Source: Bacillota bacterium (GTDB lineage Bacteria; Bacillota; Clostridia; Lachnospirales; Lachnospiraceae). From it: DNA of 64,000 nucleotides. Positions 17,427 to 26,625 of this stretch are shown here, piece by piece. Within the stretch, counting starts at the first letter, position 1, and each line of letters opens with the position of its first letter. The stretch spans positions 1 to 64,000 of the forward strand of contig JAEYJO010000038.1 in NCBI GenBank assembly GCA_023408815.1, written 5' to 3'. The notes under the pieces were generated by a model. It was not told where the DNA came from, searched no databases, and saw only the letters and a list, made by a program, of their open reading frames with translations. The position numbers and the translations under genes are program-made.

Positions 17427-18491
17427 ATGAAAAAGAGAATCATTAGTTTGTTACTGGTTGGAGTAATGGCATTCTCCGGGCTGGTAGGCTGCGGCACAGC
17501 GCCTGCCAAGGAAACGGTGGAGACCAAGACAGAGGAAGCAAAAACGACAGAAGCCGTAACAGAACCTGCAAAAGAAGAAGAGACTGCCGATGCGGCTGAG
17601 ACTGAGAACTTCAAGGTTGGTATTACGCTTCAGTCACTTGAAAACAGCTACTGGGCAGGAGTATTCGGCGAAGTAGAAAAGCTTCTGAAGGAAAAAGGTT
17701 GGGAGTACACCATTCTTGCTTGTAACGATAATTCCGCTACACAGATTCAGCAGATTGAGAACTTTGTAACCAACCAGGTTGACCTGATTATGGTTCATCC
17801 TTCCGATCCCAATGCAATTGAAGATTACTTAAAGCAGGCAAGAGATGCAGGCATTAAGGTAATGTGCTGGGATGATGCAATGACAAACACAGATCTTAAC
17901 TGGATTCTTGACAATACTAAGTTAGGTTATGCAATTGGTCAGGAAGCAGCAAACTTCATTAATGATCATTATGCAGACGGAAGTGTAGCTGAAGTGGCAA
18001 TCATGAATTACCCCCAGACACCAATCCTTCTTGAAAGAGAAACAGGTATCCTGAATGCTCTTGAAGAAATCGCAGGCGGTAAATACAAAGTTGTTGCACA
18101 GCAGCCGGCACTTGATGCTCAGGCAGCAATAACCAATATGGAAACAATTCTTCAGGCTAACCCTGATACTAAAATTGTTTGCTCCATCGGTGCAGGCGGT
18201 GACATCGGCGCTAATCAGGCATTTATGACAAAGATGGAAGGTGAAATTCCCGACGATATGGGTATCTTCTCGGCAGATGCTACACAGCAGCAGTTAGAGG
18301 CGATTGTGAACGGTGAAGCTACGAGAGCATCCGTAGGTTTCGAAGGTTCTAATAAGAAAACAGCGGAAGCAGTTGTTGATCTTTATGAGAGACTCCTTAA
18401 CGGCGAAACATTTGCAGAGCAGAATCTGGTAAGACCGCTTCTTGTTATCGACAGCTCAAATGCAGCGGAATACCTGGCAGATTATAAATAA
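17427..18491 (+). CDS. Sugar-binding lipoprotein of Rbs-type ABC transporter
   Basis: Periplasmic-binding-protein type 1 fold, 354 residues. The lipobox (LVGC, Cys22) is followed by a Glu/Thr/Ala-rich linker to about residue 55, then the RbsB-like domain starting FKVGITLQSLENSYWAG. GGAGG precedes the start. It should bind a free sugar or polyol outside the cell and deliver it to the permease encoded downstream. A stable stem-loop between this gene and the ATPase gene may keep binding protein in excess. Confidence 0.9.
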   Translation: MKKRIISLLLVGVMAFSGLVGCGTAPAKETVETKTEEAKTTEAVTEPAKEEETADAAETENFKVGITLQSLENSYWAGVFGEVEKLLKEKGWEYTILACNDNSATQIQQIENFVTNQVDLIMVHPSDPNAIEDYLKQARDAGIKVMCWDDAMTNTDLNWILDNTKLGYAIGQEAANFINDHYADGSVAEVAIMNYPQTPILLERETGILNALEEIAGGKYKVVAQQPALDAQAAITNMETILQANPDTKIVCSIGAGGDIGANQAFMTKMEGEIPDDMGIFSADATQQQLEAIVNGEATRASVGFEGSNKKTAEAVVDLYERLLNGETFAEQNLVRPLLVIDSSNAAEYLADYK

Positions 18492-18514
18492 TAGAAAATA
18501 GTAGCACAGATTAT

Positions 18515-18551
18515 GAATGTGGAGTTATTCAGGAAGGATAACTCCACATTC
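18515..18551 (+). promoter_or_regulatory. 14-bp intercistronic stem-loop
   Basis: A perfect 14-bp stem (18515-18528 with 18538-18551) has a 9-nt loop between the binding-protein and ATPase genes. No T-run follows, so it is not a classic terminator. Such hairpins commonly protect the 3' end of the upstream message or partly stop transcription, which would raise binding protein over the membrane subunits. Confidence 0.75.
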
Positions 18552-18577
18552 AAAAACAAGAATGCGTGGTGTAAATA

Positions 18578-20068
18578 ATGAAAGATGAATATATTTTGGA
18601 ACTGCAACATATTAGAAAAGAATATCCCGGTGTAGTTGCGCTAAAGGATGTTTCTCTGGAGGTAAAAAAGGGTGAAATTCTTGCATTGATTGGAGAGAAT
18701 GGCGCCGGAAAATCCACGTTGATTAAGACCTGTTCCGGTGCAGTTATCCCTACCTCCGGTAAAATAGTGATTAATGGGAAGGAATTTACCCATATGTCCC
18801 CTCAGCTTGCTGCAGAAAATGGGATAGCAATTATTTATCAGGAATTCAATAATGTAAAAGGGCTTTCTGCTGCTGAGAATCTTTTCTTGGGAAACCCGAT
18901 CAGGAAGGGAATCATTGTTGATAAAAAAGCAATGGAGAAAGAAGCTGAAAAGGCGTTTGCGCAGTTAAATATTAAGATTGACCCAAAGACTCTGGTTGGG
19001 GATCTTACTGTCGGTTATCAGCAGATGATTGAGATTGCCAAGGCAATTTTACAGGATGCAAAGGTGCTGATTATGGATGAACCCTCTGCTCCGCTCACTA
19101 CTGCTGAAGTTGAGAGTATGTTCAAAGTATGTGAATTGCTAAAAGAAAAAGGAGTATCTATCATATACATTTCCCATAGGCTGGAAGAGATATACAGACT
19201 ATCGGATCGCATTGTAGTACTGCGTGACGGTGAATATATCAAGACCCTGATAACGAAGGATTCCCATGTTGATGAACTGATTCAGTTGATGGTGGGACGT
19301 TCTTTGAGTGAGACATTTCCTCCGCGTGAGACAGATTATAAAAAGGATGAAGTTATTCTGGAGCTGCAGAATATAAGTGGTAATGGAGATAAGGACATTA
19401 ATTTACAGGTTCGTAAAGGTGAAATTCTTGGGCTTGGCGGCCTGGTAGGTGCCGGCAGGACAGAACTGGTACAGATGATTTTTGGTGCTGCAAAGAAGAC
19501 AGAAGGAAAGATGCTGTTTAAAGGAAAAGAAATCGATCCCAAGTCTCCGAGAGAAGCGATTGACATTGGAATTGCGCTGGTACCCGAGGATCGTAAACGC
19601 CATGGTGTATTGCTTGGAGTATCCATAAAAAATAATATTAATATGCCAATATACAAGAAGATATCCAGAGCGTCAGTAATTAACAATAAAAAGGAATTGG
19701 AAATAGCAAAGAAATACGAACATGAATTATTAATTAAAACCCCTACATTGCATCAATTAGTAAAAAATTTAAGCGGAGGCAATCAGCAGAAAGTCATTAT
19801 TGGCAAATGGCTTGCTGCGAATTCAGAATTGATTATCTTTGATGAGCCTACACGCGGAATCGATGTAGGCGCCAAAGCTGAGATTTATAAGCTGATGAAC
19901 GAAGTAATCGCGAATGGTAAAACAATTTTATTAATTTCATCAGAAATGGAAGAATTAATGGGAATGTCAGATAGGATTATAGTTTTGGCAGAAGGCCGGA
20001 TCACCGGTGAATTGAAAAAAGAAGAATTTAATCAAGAAACTATAATGAAAATGGCATCTGCCGTTTAG
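18578..20068 (+). CDS. Sugar ABC transporter ATPase, RbsA/MglA-type
   Basis: A 496-residue ATPase with two fused nucleotide-binding domains. Domain 1 has Walker A GENGAGKST (about 39-47) and Walker B VLIMDEP; its signature region is the degenerate LTVGYQQ. Domain 2 has a degenerate P-loop (GLVGAGRTE) and a full signature LSGGNQQK with LIIFDEPTRGID. This asymmetric pairing is the rule for ribose/galactose-type (CUT2) ATPases. It powers the permease encoded 9 bp downstream. Confidence 0.93.
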   Translation: MKDEYILELQHIRKEYPGVVALKDVSLEVKKGEILALIGENGAGKSTLIKTCSGAVIPTSGKIVINGKEFTHMSPQLAAENGIAIIYQEFNNVKGLSAAENLFLGNPIRKGIIVDKKAMEKEAEKAFAQLNIKIDPKTLVGDLTVGYQQMIEIAKAILQDAKVLIMDEPSAPLTTAEVESMFKVCELLKEKGVSIIYISHRLEEIYRLSDRIVVLRDGEYIKTLITKDSHVDELIQLMVGRSLSETFPPRETDYKKDEVILELQNISGNGDKDINLQVRKGEILGLGGLVGAGRTELVQMIFGAAKKTEGKMLFKGKEIDPKSPREAIDIGIALVPEDRKRHGVLLGVSIKNNINMPIYKKISRASVINNKKELEIAKKYEHELLIKTPTLHQLVKNLSGGNQQKVIIGKWLAANSELIIFDEPTRGIDVGAKAEIYKLMNEVIANGKTILLISSEMEELMGMSDRIIVLAEGRITGELKKEEFNQETIMKMASAV

Positions 20069-20077
20069 GAGGTTAAG

Positions 20078-21025
20078 ATGAAGAACACAATCATAAAAGT
20101 ATTAAAAGAAAAAGCTATATGGGTTGTATTTATCATTCTGTTTATAGCATTTTCACTGGCAAACCCCAGGTTTTTATCCTCAAGTAATTTGTTTACCATA
20201 GCACGTCAGGTATCCATGTTAGGTATTGCATCCATAGGAATGACTTTTGTCATCCTAATTTCCGGTATTGACCTTTCTACCGGTTCTATTATTACCTTTG
20301 TTAATATTGTAGCAGCGTTTTTAATGGTAAATATGGGATTTGGTATGGTTGCTGCTGTTATTGTATCCTTACTGTTATCTATGCTTGTTGGCGTTCTGAA
20401 CGGCTGTCTGATATCAACGATCGGAATTCCGGCGATTATCGCGACCTTTGCGACACAGATCGTCTTTGAAGGAGCCTCCTATCTTATCAGCGGAGGAACA
20501 CCGATTTATGGCTTTGATGAAAGATTTAAAGTAATAGGCCAGGGTTATCTGGGTCCTGTTCCTGTTCCGGTAATCATTATGATTGCCTGCTTTGCAGTCG
20601 GTTCCTTTATCTTGAATAAGAGCTATTTCGGACGTTACTTCTATGCAGTCGGCGGCAACGAAGAGGCAGCGAAGCTCTCCGGTATCAGAGTAGGCATTAC
20701 AAAGTATCTGGTATATGCATTATCCGGTTTATTTGCAGGTCTTGCAGGTATCGTTATGTTATCTCGTACCAATTCAGCGCAGCCTACGGCAGGTCTGGGA
20801 TATGAATTCGATGTTATTACATGTGTTGTACTCGGTGGAGTATCCATCACCGGTGGTTACGGTAAGATGTCGAATGTAATAGCAGGTGTATTGATCATAG
20901 GAATTCTTAGCAATGGTATGGTTCTTATGAATGTAAGTACGTATATGCAGATGGTAGTAAAGGGTATTGTACTTGTGCTGGCGGTAGGCTTTGACAGCTT
21001 ACAGAAAAAAAGAGCGCTTACTTAA
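20078..21025 (+). CDS. Sugar ABC transporter permease, RbsC-type
   Basis: A 315-residue permease of the CUT2 class. It has eight or more hydrophobic segments and the conserved stretch GMTFVILISGIDLSTGS near the second segment. A GGNEEAAKLSGI loop, the usual coupling region of RbsC-like proteins, lies in the middle. Its ribosome site (TAGGAGG) overlaps the ATPase stop codon, so the two are tightly coupled. It forms the pore for the sugar bound by the lipoprotein at 17427. Confidence 0.93.
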   Translation: MKNTIIKVLKEKAIWVVFIILFIAFSLANPRFLSSSNLFTIARQVSMLGIASIGMTFVILISGIDLSTGSIITFVNIVAAFLMVNMGFGMVAAVIVSLLLSMLVGVLNGCLISTIGIPAIIATFATQIVFEGASYLISGGTPIYGFDERFKVIGQGYLGPVPVPVIIMIACFAVGSFILNKSYFGRYFYAVGGNEEAAKLSGIRVGITKYLVYALSGLFAGLAGIVMLSRTNSAQPTAGLGYEFDVITCVVLGGVSITGGYGKMSNVIAGVLIIGILSNGMVLMNVSTYMQMVVKGIVLVLAVGFDSLQKKRALT

Positions 21026-21092
21026 GGTTTATAAGATTAAAAGTTTTGAGAAAATAAATCAAAGTTAAAACATAGTAAAGGAGAATATGCAA

Positions 21093-21869
21093 ATGGGAAT
21101 CATGGAGAGAATGAGATTAGACGGCAAGGTATCGTTTGTAACAGGCGGAGCGAGAGGAATCGGTAAGGCGATAGCTGTTGCCCTCGCTGAGGCAGGAAGC
21201 CATGTGGCGATAGTTGATGTAGATATAGAGGAATCTGAAAAGACAGCGAAGGAGATCTCGGATTCTACAGGCGTGAGGACAATTGCAATAAAAGCGGATG
21301 TTACGAGCCAGGCAGATGTGGACCAAATGATTGATACGATTGTTAAAGAATTCGGCAAATTGGACGTTGCCTTCTGTAATGCAGGTATATGCATGAACAT
21401 CCCGGCGGAGGAGATGACTTTGGATCAATTTAAGAAAGTAATCGATATCAATCTGACCGGCGTATTCTTAACCTCACAGGCAGCAGCCAAGGTTATGTTA
21501 AAGCAGGGCAAAGGTTCTATTATCAATACGGCATCCATGTCCGGACATATCGTTAATGTGCCCCAACCGCAGTGCTCCTACAATGCTTCCAAGGCAGGTG
21601 TGATCCAATTGACGAAATCCATGGCAGTTGAATTTGCAAAACGCGGTGTAAGAGTTAACTGCATCAGTCCGGGATATATCGGAACAGAGCTTGTACTGAA
21701 TGCACCACATCTAAAAGCTCTCATTGACCAGTGGAATGCAATGGCACCTATGGGCAGAATGGGACGCACGGATGAGTTACAGGCGATCGCTGTTTATCTC
21801 GCAGGCGACACCAGTGATTTCACCACCGGATCGGACTTTGCTATTGACGGAGCATTCACCTGCTTCTAA
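21093..21869 (+). CDS. Short-chain dehydrogenase, D-arabinitol-type
   Basis: An SDR of about 258 residues. It has the cofactor turn TGGARGIG, the NAG motif (FCNAGI), a catalytic Ser in SMSGH, YxxxK as YNASK, and the C-terminal GSDFAIDGAF. The segment HIVNVPQPQCSYNASKAG resembles ribulose-forming D-arabinitol dehydrogenases and sorbose reductase-like SDRs. Start set at 21093 because AAAGGAG is 9 bp upstream; the ATG at 21087 is only 3 bp from it. Sitting between the transporter and a ribulokinase, it likely interconverts a pentitol and a ketopentose in the cytoplasm. Confidence 0.88.
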   Translation: MGIMERMRLDGKVSFVTGGARGIGKAIAVALAEAGSHVAIVDVDIEESEKTAKEISDSTGVRTIAIKADVTSQADVDQMIDTIVKEFGKLDVAFCNAGICMNIPAEEMTLDQFKKVIDINLTGVFLTSQAAAKVMLKQGKGSIINTASMSGHIVNVPQPQCSYNASKAGVIQLTKSMAVEFAKRGVRVNCISPGYIGTELVLNAPHLKALIDQWNAMAPMGRMGRTDELQAIAVYLAGDTSDFTTGSDFAIDGAFTCF

Positions 21870-21907
21870 GCAGAAAGTTTCGGTTGCTCATAGATGCTAG
21901 GAGGAAG

Positions 21908-23590
21908 ATGATGAAAAAGTATACCATTGGTATCGACTATGGAACGCTGTCGGGGCGCGCAGTACTGGTAGATGTTGAAAACGGTGAAGAAATCTGTTAT
22001 TCCGTACTGGAATATAAGCATGCCGTTATGGATAAGTATTTACCGGACTCTAAGGAGCGTCTGGCAAGTGAAACCGCGTTACAGCATCCGCAGGACTATT
22101 TGGATGTTCTGAAGACAGCAATTCCCGAAGTACTTAGAACAGGCAATGTCAGCAAAGAACAAATTATTGGAATTGGTGTTGACTTTACATCCTGTACAGT
22201 GCTTCCTGTAGACAAAGACGGTACGCCACTTTGCTTTAAAGAAGAATTTAAGAACAGGCCGCATGCGTATGTAAAGCTTTGGAAACACCATGCGGCACAA
22301 AGCGAAGCAGATTTATTTAATGAAGTTGCTCATCGCAGAGGTGAAAAATTCATGGCCCGTTATGGAGGCAGAATGTCTTCGGAGTGGGTAGTTCCCAAGG
22401 CAATGCAAATATTGCATGAAGACGAGGAAATCTATCAGGCAATGGATCGCTTTATGGAGGCCGGTGACTGGGTAGTCATGATGCTTGTCGGAGAAGAAAA
22501 AAGAAGCTTGTGTCAGGCTGGCTATAAGGCAGTATGGTCTAAAAGGGATGGATATCCTGACAAGGAGTTTTTTGCACAGCTGGATCCTGAGATGGAGAAC
22601 TTCGTAGCGGAAAAATTAAGCAATCATATATATGCAACAACAGACCTTGCGGGATATCTTACCGAGAGTGCGGCAGAGTTAACCGGTCTTGCGGAAGGAA
22701 CTCCTGTGGCAGTAGCAAATATAGATGCACATGTAGCCTTGCCGGCTGTCAGGATTACAGAGCCGGGAAAGATGCTTATGATTATGGGAACCAGTACCTG
22801 TCACATCATGATGAGCGAGGAAGAACATTTTATTCCCGGCGTCGGCGGTGTGGTAGAAGATGGTGTGGTTCCGGGATACTATGCTTATGAAGCAGGTCAG
22901 GCATGTGTTGGTGACCATTTTGACTGGCTTGTAAATAACTGCGTATCAAGCAGCTATGAGAAGGAAGCTGCTGAAAAAGGAATCAGCATCCATCAGCTTC
23001 TTGAGGCAAAGGTAAGAGACCAGCTCCCGGGGGAAAGCGGGCTCATCGCTTTGGATTGGTGGAATGGAAACCGCAGTATCTTAACAGATGCCGATTTGAG
23101 CGGAATGCTGTTAGGGGCTACCCTGCAGACAAAGCCGGAGGAGGTTTACCGCGCTCTGGTAGAAGCTACCGCCTATGGTACGAGAATTATTATAGAAGCC
23201 TTTGAAGAAGGAGGGGTTCCTATTGAGGAGCTTTATGCAGCCGGAGGAATTGCGCGAAAAAGTGAGCTGATGATGCAGATTTATGCAGATGTAACCAATA
23301 AGGAAATCCGGATATCCGCGTCAAAGCAGGCGCCGGCTCTTGGCGCCGCCCTGTTCGGGGCAGTTGCAGCAGGAGCCGGAAGAGGTGGCTACGATACTAT
23401 TGAGGAAGCATCAGAACATATGTCCCGTCTTCAAGATAAAGTATACATTCCAAATGCCGATAATGTACGAAGATATGATGAGCTGTTTAAGGAGTATAAG
23501 CTTTTGCACGATTATTTCGGAAAAGGCGGAAATAATGTTATGAAACGTCTCAAAAGCATCAAGAACGATGCAATGAGAGCCAAAAGGTAA
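21908..23590 (+). CDS. araB: Ribulokinase-like FGGY kinase (AraB)
   Basis: A 560-residue FGGY carbohydrate kinase, the normal AraB length. The phosphate-1 motif GIDYGTLSGRAVLVD is at the N-terminus, followed by the substrate region with GVDFTSCTVLP, the MGTSTCH loop and the C-terminal adenosine loop AAGGIARKSELMMQ. Start at 21908 behind AGGAGGA rather than an upstream ATG. It phosphorylates L- or D-ribulose at O5. No arabinose isomerase or ribulose-5-phosphate epimerase is nearby, so the ketopentose probably comes from the two dehydrogenases and the substrate may be D-ribulose. Confidence 0.85.
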   Translation: MMKKYTIGIDYGTLSGRAVLVDVENGEEICYSVLEYKHAVMDKYLPDSKERLASETALQHPQDYLDVLKTAIPEVLRTGNVSKEQIIGIGVDFTSCTVLPVDKDGTPLCFKEEFKNRPHAYVKLWKHHAAQSEADLFNEVAHRRGEKFMARYGGRMSSEWVVPKAMQILHEDEEIYQAMDRFMEAGDWVVMMLVGEEKRSLCQAGYKAVWSKRDGYPDKEFFAQLDPEMENFVAEKLSNHIYATTDLAGYLTESAAELTGLAEGTPVAVANIDAHVALPAVRITEPGKMLMIMGTSTCHIMMSEEEHFIPGVGGVVEDGVVPGYYAYEAGQACVGDHFDWLVNNCVSSSYEKEAAEKGISIHQLLEAKVRDQLPGESGLIALDWWNGNRSILTDADLSGMLLGATLQTKPEEVYRALVEATAYGTRIIIEAFEEGGVPIEELYAAGGIARKSELMMQIYADVTNKEIRISASKQAPALGAALFGAVAAGAGRGGYDTIEEASEHMSRLQDKVYIPNADNVRRYDELFKEYKLLHDYFGKGGNNVMKRLKSIKNDAMRAKR

Positions 23591-23595
23591 TATGT

Positions 23596-23629
23596 TGGGA
23601 TGTTCCTGCTTATGGGGGCATCCCATTTT
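23596..23629 (+). terminator. Terminator after the ribulokinase gene
   Basis: Stem TGGGATG (23596-23602) pairs with CATCCCA (23619-23625) around a 16-nt loop and is followed by TTTTA. It probably ends the transport/catabolic operon and separates it from the sensing operon that starts at 23760. Confidence 0.65.
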
Positions 23630-23759
23630 AAAAAATATAAGGGGAACACCACTTTGGAAAACAAAAGGGAATGAAATCCACAAGCAGTGGAAAATATGAT
23701 ATAATTTTCAGATAAAATAGCATACTCAAAGTATGGAGACAAGGCAGCGGAGGTATGGA

Positions 23760-24863
23760 ATGGGTCGCAGTAAGTTATTTATAGGTATAATACTATGCAT
23801 GATGCTGTTCGTTTCATGCACCGGGATAGAATCTGACGGCAGTATGGTAAAAGATGCTGCCGTTGCGGAAGAAAAACCGGTTACGATTGCATTTGCTCAC
23901 AAAAGCTTTAATTCTTATTTTTATGCTATCATGAATGAATCAGTAAAAAAGGCGGTAGAGGAAAGAGGATGGGTCTTTCAGAACTCTGTGGCCGATTATG
24001 ATCCTATGAGGCAGAATCAGCAGATCGTAAATTTCATCAAGCAGGAACCGGACGCGATTATTACTACTGCAATTGACAGTATCTCCATTGAGGAAGGGAT
24101 TCGCCGGGGAAATGACGCAGGAATACCTATGTGTACCATTGATACCAATGCGATAGGAGGAACGCTGGCGATCGATGTAAGCTTTGACAACTATAAGGCC
24201 GGACAACTGGCAGCAGAGGCCATCGTGCAACAATTGATTGAAAGGTATGGGGAAGCAAAGGGAACCGTATTTAATGCTTACGGGAAACTCACAAGCAATG
24301 CATGGAGGCTCCGGAAGGAAGGGTTTGAAGAGGTAATCAGTCAGTATCCCAATATAACATATTTGCCGAAGGCAACGGAAGGAAGACCGGAGCTGGTAAA
24401 GGAAGAGCTTACCAAAGCTTTTGAAGAGGGAATAGAAATTGATGCGGTTCATTGCTCCAGCGAGCATCCGGGAAGGGGCCTAGTGGAAGCTCTTCAGGAA
24501 TCAGGACATTGGTATCCCTTTTGGAAGGAGGGGCATATTATTCTTGTGACAATTGATGCAGAACCATATTTCGTAAGTCTGATCAATAAAGGATATGTAG
24601 ATGCCGCTGTTGCCCAGGATGTAATCGCATATGGAGATATTACAGTGGATCTGTTGGCAGATTATGTTCTGGCTGGAAAGGAAATTCCCGAAGGCGAGTA
24701 TTTTTGCGAAGGTACCTACTGGCAAAGCTGTGATATCAGTATTACAGACAATCAGGCGAAGGTAACGATTCCGCCATATATTATCAATGCCGATAACAGT
24801 AATGATATCAGGCATTGGTCCTACATCGCGGAAAAGCTGTGGGGATTTCAATACAATAAGTAA
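23760..24863 (+). CDS. Sugar-binding lipoprotein, probable sensor subunit
   Basis: A 367-residue RbsB/LacI-like binding protein with a lipoprotein signal (MLFVSC). Start at 23760 follows GGAGG by 6 bp. The domain begins VTIAFAHKSFNSYF. No permease or ATPase accompanies it. Instead the next genes are two LytS/YesM-type kinases, a YesN-type regulator and an MCP. It therefore most likely presents a ligand to the kinase pair, the MCP or both, rather than serving uptake. Its paralogue at 17427 serves the transporter. This division of labour is inferred from context. Confidence 0.85.
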   Translation: MGRSKLFIGIILCMMLFVSCTGIESDGSMVKDAAVAEEKPVTIAFAHKSFNSYFYAIMNESVKKAVEERGWVFQNSVADYDPMRQNQQIVNFIKQEPDAIITTAIDSISIEEGIRRGNDAGIPMCTIDTNAIGGTLAIDVSFDNYKAGQLAAEAIVQQLIERYGEAKGTVFNAYGKLTSNAWRLRKEGFEEVISQYPNITYLPKATEGRPELVKEELTKAFEEGIEIDAVHCSSEHPGRGLVEALQESGHWYPFWKEGHIILVTIDAEPYFVSLINKGYVDAAVAQDVIAYGDITVDLLADYVLAGKEIPEGEYFCEGTYWQSCDISITDNQAKVTIPPYIINADNSNDIRHWSYIAEKLWGFQYNK

Positions 24864-24897
24864 ATGAGCGCCTGTTTTGGCGGCGTAAGGAGTGTTA

Positions 24898-26625
24898 ATG
24901 GTTAACGGATGTCTTGGCATGATAAAAGAATGGGGCTTGAGTAGCCTATATAGATACAGCATTTATAGAAGACTGATCTGGTGCTTTGTTTATATGTCTG
25001 TTTTGCCGATACTCCTGATCGGAGGCTATAATGCGGTGTACTCCTTTTCTAAAAACGAGCAGGCAGCAAAGATCTTCCTGGAGGAATCATCTTCCCAGAT
25101 TGCCAATAATATCTCTTATTATATGTTTTCTCATATGAATTTGTTGGAAGAAGTCGCAATGAACCCGGAGATTGTGAATGACCTTATGATTTATAATCAA
25201 GTAGACTGGAACCAGAAAAGTGATATTGAAAATCATATACGTTTGGTTATGGGCAGTACTTTTGGATCGAGCGGTGCTGTTAATACCTGTGAAATGGTCT
25301 CCGTCAATCGTTCTTATTTCTATTATCCATCCCCGGTATCCAATGGCGATTTTGCAACCAGCAAGCTGCTCTCCAGAGAAGCGAGGCAGGTTTTTATGAA
25401 GGTAAGCCCTAAGGAGGTTCCAAGCGACCAAAGCAGCTATGTAATATTGACAAGGGGTATATACAGCGATGAAGGATGCGTCGGGAACATTGTCGCAGCT
25501 CTGGACTTATCCTACTTTAATAAGGTGTGTTATGAAAATGTTACAAATCTTCTAAATGAGGTAATGATCATCGATGAGAACAATATTATTATAAGCGCTT
25601 CTAACGAAGAACAGGTGGGGGCTGTCTTCGGCGGCGATAAAATCCTGTCCATATCCATCTCAAAACCGATTTCTAATACGAATCTGACCATAGTTAATAA
25701 CATAGATATGCAGACGCTTCTTAAGTCGGCTTTTATTCAGTTTGGAATTACCTTATTTACCGCAGTGCTGTTTGCTTTGCTGGCTTTTATGTTTGCCATA
25801 CTGTTTACAAGAAGCGTTACCGAGCCTATCAACCGCTTGATGGAGGAAATGAAGAAACCGAAGGTAGAGAAGTTCGTAGAGGATGATGGGAGGGATGAAT
25901 ACCATGCTGTCATAGAAGGCTTTAACAAGATGAGCAGTAATCTTGTGGAGGCTCTTCAGAAGCAGTATGATATTAAGCTGCAGGAAACAAAGCTGAGGGA
26001 GCTTCGGAAAGAAGCGGAGCTTTCTGCGCTTCAGCAGCAGATAAATCCCCATTTTCTATACAATACACTGGAATCCATATACTGGAACGGGCAGTTGGAA
26101 GGGGACGAGGAAATCAGTGAGATTGTTAATGCACTTGGCAATTATTTAAGGGTTATTATCATAAAAGGCCGGGAATACATTACCATTGAAAATGAAGTGG
26201 AAAGTGTAAACAACTATATTTTTTTACAAAACAAGCGTTTTGAGAATCGGATCGTAAATTATTGGGATGTGTCCATGTCCATGCGTCATACCAAAATTAT
26301 AAAGCTGGCGATCCACCCGATTGTAGAGGATGTGATTTCGGCCAATCTGGATGATCTTGAAAGTCAGATTGAAATTAGTATATCTATTGTGGAGGAACTT
26401 GACACCATTCGGGTAACTATGACAGGAAATGCCGTAGAATATTTCCTGAGTCAGCTCGATAAAACGCAGGTAAACATCAGGGGTATTAACAGTGTGGATG
26501 AACGGCTGAGACTTTACTATGGGGAATCTTTCGGTGTAATTATGGATAACGAAGCGGAGAAGATCAGAGTAACAATGCCGGTATATAAGGACAATGGAAG
26601 CGAAGGTAAAAAACAATATGGATAA
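24898..26625 (+). CDS. LytS/YesM-type kinase with degenerate ATPase domain
   Basis: A 575-residue membrane protein. It has TM1 at about 26-48, an extracellular sensor, TM2 around 275-305, a HAMP-like linker and the His_kinase core QQINPHFLYNTLE with phosphoacceptor H385. The ATPase domain is abnormal. The N-box, usually QPLVEN-HG, reads IHPIVEDVISANLDD, and the DNGxGM G1 box is missing. The end (INSVDERLRLYYG) is still recognisable, so no frameshift explains this. Probably a pseudokinase that can be phosphorylated but cannot bind ATP well. It overlaps a complete kinase gene by 8 bp. Start at 24898 behind AAGGAG. Confidence 0.85.
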   Translation: MVNGCLGMIKEWGLSSLYRYSIYRRLIWCFVYMSVLPILLIGGYNAVYSFSKNEQAAKIFLEESSSQIANNISYYMFSHMNLLEEVAMNPEIVNDLMIYNQVDWNQKSDIENHIRLVMGSTFGSSGAVNTCEMVSVNRSYFYYPSPVSNGDFATSKLLSREARQVFMKVSPKEVPSDQSSYVILTRGIYSDEGCVGNIVAALDLSYFNKVCYENVTNLLNEVMIIDENNIIISASNEEQVGAVFGGDKILSISISKPISNTNLTIVNNIDMQTLLKSAFIQFGITLFTAVLFALLAFMFAILFTRSVTEPINRLMEEMKKPKVEKFVEDDGRDEYHAVIEGFNKMSSNLVEALQKQYDIKLQETKLRELRKEAELSALQQQINPHFLYNTLESIYWNGQLEGDEEISEIVNALGNYLRVIIIKGREYITIENEVESVNNYIFLQNKRFENRIVNYWDVSMSMRHTKIIKLAIHPIVEDVISANLDDLESQIEISISIVEELDTIRVTMTGNAVEYFLSQLDKTQVNIRGINSVDERLRLYYGESFGVIMDNEAEKIRVTMPVYKDNGSEGKKQYG

